Below, piece after piece: positions 36,520 through 47,249 of a stretch of DNA of 64,000 bases; the first letter of the stretch is position 1, and each line of letters begins with the position of its first letter. The DNA lies in contig NC_134676.1 of NCBI RefSeq assembly GCF_030463565.1, positions 29,947,228 through 30,011,227 of the forward strand, given 5' to 3'. Origin of the DNA: Pelecanus crispus (Eukaryota; Chordata; Aves; Pelecaniformes; Pelecanidae). The position numbers and the translations under genes are program-made. A model generated the notes under the pieces. That model was given only the letters and a program-made list of their open reading frames with translations. It was not told the origin of the DNA and did not search any database.

Positions 36520-39500
36520 CTGGAATGAAGGAGAGAAATGTATCAATAATGGGAGTTACCATGTGTTCCTATATTCTGCTGAGAACATACAGGTTATTTC
36601 TCCTAATTTAAAACATATTTTGCACCAGAGTCTCCCAGGACTGTCAAAACATTAGTGAGTTGTATTGCTGTCTACAAAAGACAATGAGAAAGGTGCAAAA
36701 GGGAAAAAAGGAGGGACAGAAGCAATTAGAAAGAAGGTCTGATGAATAAACCAAACTAATGACATGGAAAAAAAGAGAAAGGAGGAAAACAGAATAAAAT
36801 ATGAATGAAAAAATAATATTTTCAACAAACAAACATATTCCTTGCATAACTCTTGGTAAATTTTAATAGCACTGTATCAGAACAGCCTTGGCCAACTCTG
36901 TCTCATGTGCTAATGAGGGACAACTGCATGTGTCAGACTCAGTTTTTGGAAGGCTGCTCTTCTTTTCCCAGAGTACAGCATTATTTGCCATTCAGTTGCA
37001 AAAATGTCACTGAAATAACAGCCACAAATCACCCATAAAAGTGTCATGTTTAGACTGTCTTTCAGTTGTAACCTGAATCATCTATAAAGTTAAGGGACAA
37101 TTCTGCTTCACCATAAACTTGAACTTCAAGCACTCCGATACAGCCACATGCACCATTTACATCTCATGATATCACTGTGAACTATGAACAGTGTAAGTTT
37201 TTAAAGTGTGCCAACCCAAGACCTTTTTCAATATACAGTAGTAAATTAAGTGGATGCCTGAAAGCACAAATGAGCTTGCTACTGAGAAATAACTTCTTCT
37301 GCATTTTTAAATAACTCTTAACTATTTTAAAGTAGATGCTCATTACTTTACTTGACCCTCACTACAGCAACTAATAATTCCTGTTTCCCCCCAGGGGGAG
37401 ATTTACTTGCATGCTAAGAGAAATCCATATATTCAGCATACTTCTCTTGGCTGAATTCAACTTAAATTTAAGAACAAAACTAAAAAAAAATCTATGTAAG
37501 ATTCTGTACTGTTGAGTAAAGTTTTTGCAAATACTTCAAAAGTCTTGTCCAACACTGAAAAAATCAATTCAACCTATGATAATGTATGAATTTCGAGTGC
37601 ACTAATTCCTCTGTTTAAGGAGGAATTAAGTTAAACCAGAATAGTGATTCTAGAACAAGGCTGTCCACGTATTAAACTAAATGAGCAGAGTCCATCTGGA
37701 ACAACTCCACATGATATTGCATCCAAGCTCCATCTCCATGGAGATGATATAATCACCTCAGCTCTCCTAGCAAGCTATTCTTTTAAATTTTTATATTGAT
37801 TGTTAAGCAATCAGTTGTTCTAAATAATTCCTGCTCACGCCAGGGAGGCTGAGCCAGGAAAGCTCAGCACTGAACAACTCATGTTTTCAGTACAAGTAGA
37901 AAAGAGGCACTGAAGAGTATGCGTCTGAAAGAAGACCCCAACTCTACCACATTGTCACTGTTATTTTATTAAATAAGTGACCCTGATGCTGAGCAGCAGA
38001 AAGTTCCTTTAATTAAATGCAGGACTAATGCTGGTCTGTCACTAATTGCACTAAATAATTATAAATTTAGCAATATCCTTGCTGGATTGAGTGTATCTAT
38101 TTCTATTTCAGACAAAAATATAGATAAGTGCAGCCAGGTCTCTGATGTGTGTTGCTCAAATCTTGTCTGTTTTAGCTGTATTAAAACCATAAAAGAACTG
38201 GCTTCCTCTACTATGTTTTCTTTTGTTGCTGGTAGCAGTGCTGGGCAGTCTGCCAACTTCTGTGTAAACTCACCAGGTTTTCCAACAGCAAAATTATTTC
38301 ATGACTTGTGAATCACTGATATGTGACTGTCACATAATTCCCCTTCAACCTATTTTATTAATTGATGATGAAATACATTCTGCAGAGCTAGCAAACTATG
38401 GCAAGAAAAAAAGTAAATAATGCTTGCAGATTACAGAGCATAATGTATGATACACGTGGAAGACCTTCAAGAGACACATAAATTCTGTGTCTGGATATAA
38501 CCAAGGCTTCCCAAAGGACTGCCAGAAATTTGTCTCCTGATTTCAGGACCATTCATCTCCATTTCAGAAGAAATACTGCAAGGTGATGATTCTGTTCAGC
38601 TTTACCCTTGGTTGAAATCCCGATTTTTTTGAAGGAAGTGAACAGCAAGATGTAGCCTCAGTCAAAATGGAGGTAAAGATGGGGTGCAAACTGAGACAGG
38701 AGCATCAGCAGATCAGTGGTCTCCCAGACTTACGGTACAGTCACGGGAGCATTAAAGCAACGGAGTGGGGTCTTCTTAAGAAGGAAGTAACTGTTCATGG
38801 GGGTTTCAGAAACCTGTTTTCTTTGGGAAACTAGTCTCTCTCTCTTTGGGCCTCTCCCTTCTGGGAGGTATTTTGGCATTTGACAGAACATGACAGGAGC
38901 TTTGGGCAGAACCATGCTCAGACTACGACCGGTATGGCTATTACCAGCCAGATTAGCAGGGATTTCTTTTAACATAATTTTCTTTTGTTTTTCCTGAATG
39001 GAAAGATTCAAGTTCCTCTTCTGGTGTAATCAGAGCTCTATGGTATATTACTTTTTCCCCAGAAGCAACCTGGAAATCTCTTGTTATATGAAACTAAGTT
39101 TTCTATTCGCCATAATGGGCAGAGTACGTCTATCCGAACCTCTGATTTAATTCTCCCGCCTATTTCTTACTGTCTTTTTCTGGCTTGGGTCCAGTCAGAT
39201 TCTTGCTTAGCTAGCCAGGGTAAATCTCAGCCTGTAACTTCTGGCTGTGACCAGTTTGGCAGTATGAAAGTGAAGAAAAGATTGCCTCCCACAGTCTAGG
39301 GAGAGGAAATTAACAGTAACCTAGCCAAACATCTTCCAGAGCCAAAGGAGCAAAGCCAGGGTTCAGAAGTCATTAACAGGCCTCAGACCATGTTCTTCCA
39401 TGTGGTCATCCATCAAAGGTATGATGAACAATAGCAACAGAAATGGCATTTCCCTACTTTTGGCAGTTCCTCCGGCTCTTCCCCCCGCTCCACACACACA

Positions 39501-40512
39501 CACACTTTATAGCTTTTTACTCTGAATGTCTGAGTGTATTAAGAGCTGCTATGCAGCTAACCCCCTTGCTCCTTACCAACTGCCTCTAATGCCTTGTAAG
39601 GGATTTTCACGCATAGTTTTTTAGTGAATGAGCTGCCATTAACTAAGGTCACTTACTTATTTAAACTTTCATAACTTCAGAAATTTCATTTGTTTTGGAG
39701 TCCTTCCTCCTATCTGTGTTTAATGTCACTTAAGGTTCGTAACAAAATAGATTTTTAAGTGACACCCACTTCATTTCCCAACAGAAATGGTACTATGTCA
39801 GTGCTTCCCAGCACAGGCTAGCAGTACAATTATCCCTATTTTTTCAACCTTCAGTCTCACTAGCTAAATTTGTCTAGCTAAATCTGTCAATTTTATCTTC
39901 GAGCTACACACTCAGTTCTTTGACCCTACTGTAATGAGTTCATGAGGAACTGGCAGTCCTCTTCTGGGGCACTCTCCAGAGTCAATTGATCACGTCACAT
40001 CCTTCAAGACAGATCTAGAGTCACCACCACATAGCTGGTAATTCTTCTCAAAGACCTAGATTTGTCTCAGGGAACCTTCAGGCACTTTTTTCATGTGTAA
40101 AATAGGCATCCAGAGCTACCAAACAATGGAGGAGCAGAAGAAAAGCAGATGCAGTTTCACCACAGCTGCCCCCGCTTCATCAAGAAGGGAATTTGGTGCA
40201 TTATAAGAAAAGGAGTGCTGGGATCAGAGGTGTGTTTCTGTCCTATGCCTCTGATATTTTACCAGGGAGACTATCAAGGGATGGCTGATGTTTTTCATAA
40301 TATTTGCTCCTAACATGTCCTTTCATCCACAGTTAGGAGCTGCTTTTAGTCTGCTAATACTCTGAAAGACAGTATTGGGGTTTGTCAGTCACTGTGCTGG
40401 AAGGCAGTAACTGATATTGAAGAATCATCTCAACTACATGTGTTTCACTGCTCTCATCCTGTTCACTTAAAGGATCTTTTATGACACATCCAGTGAAGTA
40501 TTTCTGACTTAC
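36520..40512 (-). other. MAP1B: MAP1B intron between coding exons 3 and 4
   Basis: A 4.0-kb phase-0 intron with donor GAG|GTAAGT (exon ends at 40513) and acceptor TTCCAG|GTG (exon begins at 36519). It holds one member of an unclassified 97-bp repeat pair (40351-40447) and a 16-bp perfect palindrome at 37731-37746 (CATCTCCATGGAGATG). Nothing else was recognised. Confidence 0.9.
40351..40447. repeat. Unclassified 97-bp repeat, copy A
   Basis: It aligns without gaps to 47153-47249, with 14 differences over 97 bases by hand count (about 86 percent identity). Flanking sequence is unrelated on both sides. It does not match the CR1, SINE or LTR sequences seen elsewhere in the window. It lies 65 bases past the exon 3 donor on the MAP1B strand. 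Confidence 0.8.
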
Positions 40513-40595
40513 CTCAGTACTAACTGCTTCATCTGAGGGATTGATCAGGACTACAGTTTCTAAGACATCACTTCTGTGGTGAAGAATCTTCTGGC
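40513..40595 (-). CDS. MAP1B: MAP1B coding exon 3
   Basis: An 83-base exon. Its first two bases complete a glycine codon, and 27 full codons follow: QKILHHRSDVLETVVLINPS then DEAVSTE. This is the conserved MAP1B N-terminal region. A strong polypyrimidine tract and GCTTGCAG|GC acceptor precede it, and the donor is GAG|GTAAGT. It joins exon 4 in phase 0 as STE/VRLM. In mouse, alternative first exons just upstream of this position have been described, giving N-terminally shortened MAP1B; nothing in the sequence proves or excludes that here. Confidence 0.96.
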
Positions 40596-40982
40596 CTGCA
40601 AGCACAGACAGAAAAAAAAAAAGAAAAGAAATTAAATTCAACCAGCGTGGTTTAAACCGCACTTGCTATGAGCTTGTTGTACATCCTGCTGTGTGACAGC
40701 TCTCTGGTCACCCAGAGCAGCACACACTGGCCACAGCAACTGCTGTGCTGCTCATCTCTTCAGAAACACCCACAGCACATGCTCCTGTAGGACAGAAACA
40801 CCGCCCCAGAAAATTCAATATAATGAAAACAAACTGGCAACAGCACCAGGTCCTGTCCCTTCTCCCTGGCCAGAAGAGTCCCTGTAGCTCACCTCAGTCT
40901 CACAGAGCTAGTGTGGATCAGGGACTGCTAACCATCACCAGCTGAGCATCTGGCCCTGTATTTTCATGGATGTATCTGCACC

Positions 40983-41010
40983 ACTGAGATTACACAACTG
41001 AGATTACACA
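40983..41010. repeat. Perfect 14-bp tandem duplication
   Basis: ACTGAGATTACACA occurs twice in direct succession (40983-40996 and 40997-41010). A small local duplication with no evident function. Confidence 0.9.
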
Positions 41011-41422
41011 GTCCTGTAAGATGCCCAGGTGGTTTTAAATGAGCTTTTCCAGGAACTATTAGCTGCTTAGACACAGCAGCAGGAAAGTCAGCATGGGCTG
41101 CAAAGTTCCCCTGCAAGAAGCAAAGTGAATACTTGGACTGTACACCGGCGCTGCCCACCACGGCTAATGAACACAACTTGTGAGACAAGTGAAGGAGCCC
41201 AGGGGTGTCCCCATTGCCCACCACCACCAGCACCGTCCTGCATGGCACTCACATGCTCCCTGTCACACACCATGGGAGCACTGCTGAGCCAGGCAGCACC
41301 CAATGCAGACCGCAGGTCCCCAGCCACACCAGATGAACCAGGTGGAAGCAGGGACCCACCCTGCCAAAACTCCCCTTTCATGCTTCTGCTAATGTTGATT
41401 AACATTGGGACACTGCAAGAAA

Positions 41423-41563
41423 TTCATAGAATCACAGAATCATTTAGGTTGGAAAAGACCTTTAAGATCATCAAGTCAAACAATTAACCCAGCACTGCAG
41501 AGTCCACCATTAAACCATGTCCCTAAGGTCCACATCTTTACATCTTTTAAATACCTCCAGGGA
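41423..41563 (-). mobile_element. CR1 fragment, part 1 (3' end), interrupted by SINE
   Basis: An antisense CR1 3' end that starts with the ATAGAATCACAGAATC tail repeats, then TTTAGGTTGGAAAAGACC and, further in, AAATACCTCCAGGGA. At 41563 it is cut by a truncated SINE, and the same CR1 resumes at 41668. It belongs to the 3'-end type of the element at 60931-64000. Confidence 0.9.
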
Positions 41564-41667
41564 CACCAAGTTCACAGGTTCAATCCCTGCTTACTGCAGA
41601 GGGGTTGGGCTCGATGATCTCTCAAGGTCCCTTCCAACCCAAAGCATTCTATGATTCTATGATTCTA
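41564..41667 (+). mobile_element. 5'-truncated tRNA-Ile/CR1-tail SINE
   Basis: It starts within the tRNA-derived head (CACCAAGTTCACAGGTTCAA) and so lacks the A box. It keeps the B-box-like GGTTCAATCCC, the CR1-like body with GGGTTGGGCTCGATGATC and the ATTCTATGATTCTATGATTCTA tail. It is almost identical to the longer copy at 59386-59526. It sits within a CR1 fragment, which reads through as ...CCAGGGA/TGGGGACTC... when it is removed. No clear target duplication is visible. Confidence 0.87.
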
Positions 41668-41870
41668 TGGGGACTCAACCACTTCCCTGGGCAGCCTGTT
41701 CCAATGCTTGACAACTGGGGACAATCACTTCCCTGCTCCTGCTGGCCACACTATTTCTGATACAAGCCAGGATGCTATTGGTCTTCTTGGCCACCTGGGC
41801 ACACCTCTGGCTCATATTCAGCCAGCTGAATTCCCTATGGGGATGCTCAGACACTTGCCGCGCTGCCCTG
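41668..41870 (-). mobile_element. CR1 fragment, part 2
   Basis: Continues the antisense CR1 after the SINE: TGGGGACTCAACCACTTCCC, then GGGCAGCCTGTTCCAATGCT, and further on CTTGGCCACCTGGGCACAC and CTCATATTCAGC, all typical of CR1 3' regions. The right boundary is approximate (about 41845-41870). Confidence 0.8.
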
Positions 41871-42394
41871 CTTCATCTTCCTCCTGCTTACAAAAACCAT
41901 AGCAATCAATGTTATGCACAAGAGTGAATGGGCATACAAATAACAGCTAGCTCCTGAATTAATAACGTCTGGGCAAGTTTGGAGCAGCCTCGCAGCCCAC
42001 TGGCTTTCATGCTTAGTAGTTAGTCTGTCTCTGTATTTAATAGTGATATTCATCTGACTGGGAGTGGATGCCAGAAAAACACAACAGGACTCCTGACATT
42101 TTTTTTTCTTATGTTAATTGGCAAGCTCTTATCAGGGTCTCTTTCTGTGAGAACTGCAGAGAGATTAATTAGCAGCTGTATTGTCATTCAGAAATCCAGG
42201 CTGGTAATTAGTCCAAAAAAACCGGGAGAGCCGTGCCTTCCAAGCGAACCGCTCGGTGCGATATTAATCAATTAAAATAATTGCGCTTAAAAGGAAGTAC
42301 GAGGGACACAGAACAAGCCACCTATTTGCCAACTTAGAAAAACTCCCCTGTAAAGAGACGTAAAATAAAGAGGCCGAGAAGGGCCAGGCTGAAA

Positions 42395-42545
42395 GGAGCT
42401 CCGCATTCCTGAGAGCCGCCGTCGGGGCGGGGGCAGCCTGGGAGGGTGGGCTGCCAGCCTTTCCCACACCGCCCGCGCCCCGGGGCAGGCTCGCTGCTGC
42501 CCTCGCACCTTCCCCGGGCAGGCCCCCGCCCCCCGGCAGCGCGCC
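42395..42545. other. GC-rich, CpG-containing patch next to the minisatellite
   Basis: A short GC-rich stretch with several CpGs (GCCGCCGTCGGGGCGGGGGC and GCCCGCGCCCCGGGGCAGG). It lies about 1.9 kb upstream of MAP1B exon 3 on the gene strand and contains a GGGGCGGGGC-type Sp1 box. It could be unique flank of the minisatellite or a small CpG island. Promoter function is not shown. Confidence 0.45.
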
Positions 42546-43965
42546 CTGCCTGCGCCCCTCCTGCCCTCCTCCTGCCTGCGCCCCTCCTGCCCTCCTCCTG
42601 CCTGCGCCCCTCTTCCCCTCCTCCTGCCTGCGCCCCTCCTGCCCTCCTCCTGCCTGCGCCCCTCCTGCCCTCCTCCTGCCTGCGCCCCTCCTGCCCTCCT
42701 CCTGCCTGCGCCCCTCCTGCCTTCCTCCTCCCTGCGCCCCTCCTGCCCTCCTCCTGCCTGCGCCCCTCCTGCCTTCCTCCTCCCTGCGCCCCTCCTGCCC
42801 TCCTCCTGCCTGCGCCCCTCCTGCCCTCCTCCTGCCTGCGCCCATCCTGCCCTCCTCCTGCCTGCGCCCCTCCTGCCCTCCTCCTGCCTGCGCCCCTCCT
42901 GCCCTCCTCCTGCCTGCGCCCCTCCTGCCCTCCTCCTGCCTGCGCCCCTCCTGCCCTCCTCCTGCCTGCGCCCCTCCTGCCCTCCTCCTGCCTGCGCCCC
43001 TCTTGCCCTCCTCCTGCCTGCGCCCCTCCTGCCCTCCTCCTGCCTGCGCCCCTCCTGCCCTCCTCCTGCCTGCGCCCCTCCTGCCCTCCTCCTGCCTGCG
43101 CCCCTCCTGCCTTCCTCCTGCCTGCGCCCCTCCTGCCCTCCTCCTGCCTGCGCCCCTCCTGCCCTCCTCCTGCCTGCGCCCCTCCTGCCCTCCTGCCTGC
43201 GCCCCTCCTGCCCTCCTCCTGCCTGCGCCCCTCCTGCCCTCCTCCTGCCTGCGCCCCTCCTGCCCTCCTCCTGCCTGCGCCCCTCCTGCCCTCCTCCTGC
43301 CTGCGCCCCTCCTGCCCTCCTCCTGCCTGCGCCCCTCCTGCCCTCCTCCTGCCTGCGCCCCTCCTGCCTTCCTCCTGCCTGCGCCCCTCCTGCCCTCCTC
43401 CTGCCTGCGCCCCTCCTGCCTTCCTCCTGCCTGCGCCCCTCCTGCCCTCCTCCTGCCTGCGCCCCTCCTGCCTTCCTCCTCCCTGCGCCCCTCCTGCCTT
43501 CCTCCTCCCTGCGCCCCTCCTGCCCTCCTCCTGCCTGCGCCCCTCCTGCCTTCCTCCTCCCTGCGCCCCTCCTGCCCTCCTCCTGCCTGCGCCCCTCCTG
43601 CCCTCCTCCTGCCTGCGCCCCTCTTGCCCTCCTCCTGCCTGCGCCCCTCCTGCCCTCCTCCTGCCTGCGCCCCTCCTGCCCTCCTCCTCCCTGCGCCCCT
43701 CCTGCCCTCCTCCTGCCTGCGCCCCTCCTGCCCTCCTCCTGCCTGCGCCCCTCCTGCCCTCCTCCTGCCTGCGCCCCTCCTGCCCTCCTCCTGCCTGCGC
43801 CCCTCCTGCCTTCCTCCTCCCTGCGCCCCTCCTGCCCTCCTCCTGCCTGCGCCCCTCCTGCCCTCCTCCTGCCTGCGCCCCTCCTGCCCTCCTCCTGCCT
43901 GCGCCCCTCTTGCCCTCCTCCTGCCTGCGCCCCTCCTGCCCGCGCCCCTCCTGCCCTCCTCCGCC
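42546..43965. repeat. 26-bp GC-rich minisatellite (about 54 units)
   Basis: A 26-base unit (CCTGCCTGCGCCCCTCCTGC followed by CCTCCT on the + strand) repeats for about 1.42 kb. Variant units have CTTCC for CCTCC, TCCTCCCTGCG for TCCTGCCTGCG, or CTCTTGCC. One unit near 43190 is three bases short. The + strand is C-rich, and the MAP1B sense strand is G-rich with many GGAGG and GGGG runs. Each unit has one CpG. Because 26 is not divisible by three, every frame cycles through the same 26-residue peptide; this explains the 300-600-codon open frames on both strands, which are not genes. Confidence 0.96.
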
Positions 43966-46900
43966 ACGCCCACCGAGCTCGCAATATTCTTATGCTGCAG
44001 CTTTTGCTTTTGCTCTGGGGAAGTCCTGCGTTTATGAGCATAAAAGCTTATAATCAAATGTTAGAAAGTGGCTGAGAAGGAAAAAAAAAAAAAATGGTCC
44101 CAGAATGTGAGACAGGGCTGTAGTTTAGTCTCTTGTGCATGACAGCGCCTAGAGACTCGTGGATAATAATCTAATGCGTTTAAATAAACCTAGTTTTCTT
44201 AACACACGTTCTTTTTGCTGTATTTCCTTGAAAGAAAGAGACAGACTATATATTACAAAAGGGGAGGAGGGCAGGTGTCCCTCTGCAGCATCCATTTCTG
44301 GCATTGCCCTTTGTAATTAAATTTATTTTCCTAGCTCTGCTTCCTTGCCTAACAGGAACGCATATATAAGGCTATGTTCCATAAAACATCCAGTCTGTTA
44401 CCACAGACTCCTTCAGAAGATGCTCTGTGATCTGATATTGTAGTCATTCTGCAGATTTCCCTCCAATTAAGAGATTAGGCAGTGTTTACTGAATCTAGTC
44501 TTTACCATTGGTAAGGAAACAAAAGAAATCATCACCCTTCAGTTGCCATAAAAATTTCTCGCTTAATAGTTGCTGACACAGAGCAAACACTGCTTCAGGC
44601 CAGACTAAGCCTCGTACATGGTTAGACATTAACACATTAAGCACAGGTAGAAAAGAAATGCAATTAGCCACATGCGAAGTTAGACAAAGATGCATAGTGT
44701 CTACCTGACTCAAAGCACCCACTTTGGATTTCACTGAAGCTGCTCCAAGTCACATATTTGTGTAGCTGGGAGGGATTTGACCTGAGGAGTCACAACTCCT
44801 GCTGACAAGCACCAATTACTTACATCCTATGCTCCCGTGGGCCAGACACCCAGCTCCAGTGGTTGCATGGTTTCATGCACCTTGAGACCGATTTCCAGAG
44901 GCCAGCGTAGAGTCTGCACCATGTACATGGTGCCTGTTCAGAGCTGCATGTGTGACTGCCTCCCTCTTCAACTCCTTGGCATCAATATATGTTACTGCTT
45001 ATCATACGGGGCGGGGACCCAGCACTGGTAGGGTGTGAGTCACTACAAGGGCTCCCATCACATGTAAAACTTGGGAAGTTTGCAGCTACTTCCTGATATC
45101 AATAACTTGGTCCTGTGTCACTGCTTGAGAAATAAAAAAATACATCTTTTATTGAAACTATTTACAAATTTGTAAGAGCAACACAGGCTTACTGCCCAGG
45201 TTGATACCCTGAGATGCTCAGCTTGAATGAAGGAAAGTCTCCCACACGAACAGTTTTGTCAAACTCAAACTGTGAGAGCAGAAGACAGCAACAGCATTTC
45301 ACAAGCCGGCAAGAGACTGTGACTTACTAAACTACAGCCGGAGTGGGAGAATTGGAGACTTGTGTAGAAGATCTGAGGTTGCTTTAAATTAACTCTACTG
45401 GATTTTTGCAACCCATCTCTACACATTTGACAGAACATTTCTGTGATGTGTCAGAGGAAGAAAGGAAGAAACTCCCAGGTTGCACAGAAGTGGCTGGGTG
45501 CATAGATTTTACCTGCTTATAATAATAACACTTTCAGAAATAAATATTAATTGTATTTGGAATAAATCTAAGTATCTGCTCATCCTTGATTTTATTAAGT
45601 AAAGCTTCAAATCAGGTATGAATATGGCAGCTGTTTGATTTGGAACCAGAACAAAGAAGTAAACAGCATGTGACAATTGCTTAAAGGGTGATTTCCACAT
45701 ATATCATCCCAGTTCCTATGGCCATAGGATCCTATTGCTCCCCTGCTTGGCCAAATATCAATGACTTTTGATGTAGCATTATGGAGATAGCAAAGGTGTC
45801 AGTAACATTTCCTAGAGAAGTGACTGAACAGATTTCTAACTTAGACAGTCAATCTTTTCAGGCCAATCAAGCAGCATGATCATGGGGCCCACTTTTAACA
45901 GTGATTATGTAAATTTTGTGCAAACATAAATGTAAATGAATGGCAAGGGAAAGAAAGCAAGCCCTTCTTCAAGTCGTATTTAATCAAGGATCACTATTGA
46001 CACAATTCTTTTTACCAGGCTTGCCTGTGCAACACTAGCCCATGGGGTTGTATGCTGTAGGCAATGAGCTACTCAACAGAAAGGTTTCTATCAGTGCTTC
46101 CTGCTACCCCAGATGGACACCAGCACTCACTCGCTCCCCATCAGTGCCATTCCCACACAAAATAAACACAGAGGAAGCAGGCAAATCTTTCCTGTGGTGA
46201 TTCTTGGCAGAAAGGGTGAAGGGATAATACCTTCTCCCTCAAGATGATGGCTGTTTGACACCTGAGCTGGCATTCAAACACAACCTTTTGGCAACTTTAA
46301 ACATCTTTTCTTTTTCATTGTAAAGAACTCTGAAGTATCATTTCTCTGTCAGAAGACATGAATGCCATTGTTACACTAGTCATTGTGCCGGCTGGCATTA
46401 GCAGATGGCACAGCTTGCTAATGAAACTTCCGACAAGCCATGGCTAAGCAGTGAACTCTATGCAGCTGGAAACCTTCAGTGCTGTACACCTGCAAGTAGC
46501 TCCAATGCCCAGCCCTCCCCCCTCCTCCCTCCCAAGCTGCCCCTGTCTTGTATAAGAATTTCTGGACATTGAAGGGAGAAAAATGTTCCAAAATGAACCA
46601 TAAAACATCTTTCTTCAGTTCTTTCTTCAACTCTGAGAAGATGTCTTTAAAAGAGTAATACAATCACTGAGGAAAAGATATTTTTCCAACGGGGCAACAC
46701 TGCATTTGAGAAGCAGCAAACTTTTTCCTTGATATTTCTGGGTATAGATGGCAGGAAAGGCTTCGTGTATTTTAATTCCTACTCAGGAAAATACCCTGTT
46801 TATTGATATCCACACATAGTAGCATCTTAAAAGCTTTAGTCCTCGCTGCTTTTACATTCATGGTAAGCAAGAGCTGGATGACTGAAAAATATTACCAGCT

Positions 46901-47152
46901 AAGGATTTAATATATTTGAGTATACAGGGGGCTTGGAGGTGAGGTGGGGGAAGAAAGGAGAGGTTTTACACTCTGTTTCTATGTGTCGAAGCACTAAAGG
47001 TCAAGGCATGGGCAAATGACACTCTTTTACATTTAATTAATTTGGTAGAAGAAAATATGCTTTTAGCAAAACCAGAAGTAATAAATAGCCTGAGGAACAC
47101 AACAAAGGTCTTCACCACTGAACAAGAGGTCAGATGGACCACGGTCTTTGAG

Positions 47153-47249
47153 CTGCTAAGACTCGGAAAGACAGCATTGGAGTTTGTCAGACACTATGCT
47201 GGAAAGCAATAACTGATGTTCAAGAATCGTCTCAGGTACATCTGTTTCA
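47153..47249. repeat. Unclassified 97-bp repeat, copy B
   Basis: The ungapped partner of 40351-40447, in the same orientation and about 6.8 kb away in the next MAP1B intron upstream. Its flanks do not resemble exon 3, so this is not a duplicated exon region. Most of the differences would change the amino acid in the shared minus frame, so the sequence is not a conserved coding piece. Confidence 0.8.

Noticed and set aside
42264..44057. Frames of 300-600 codons on both strands
   Set aside because: They run through the 26-bp minisatellite, and the period guarantees open frames. There is no non-repeat domain, no splice context and no conserved start.
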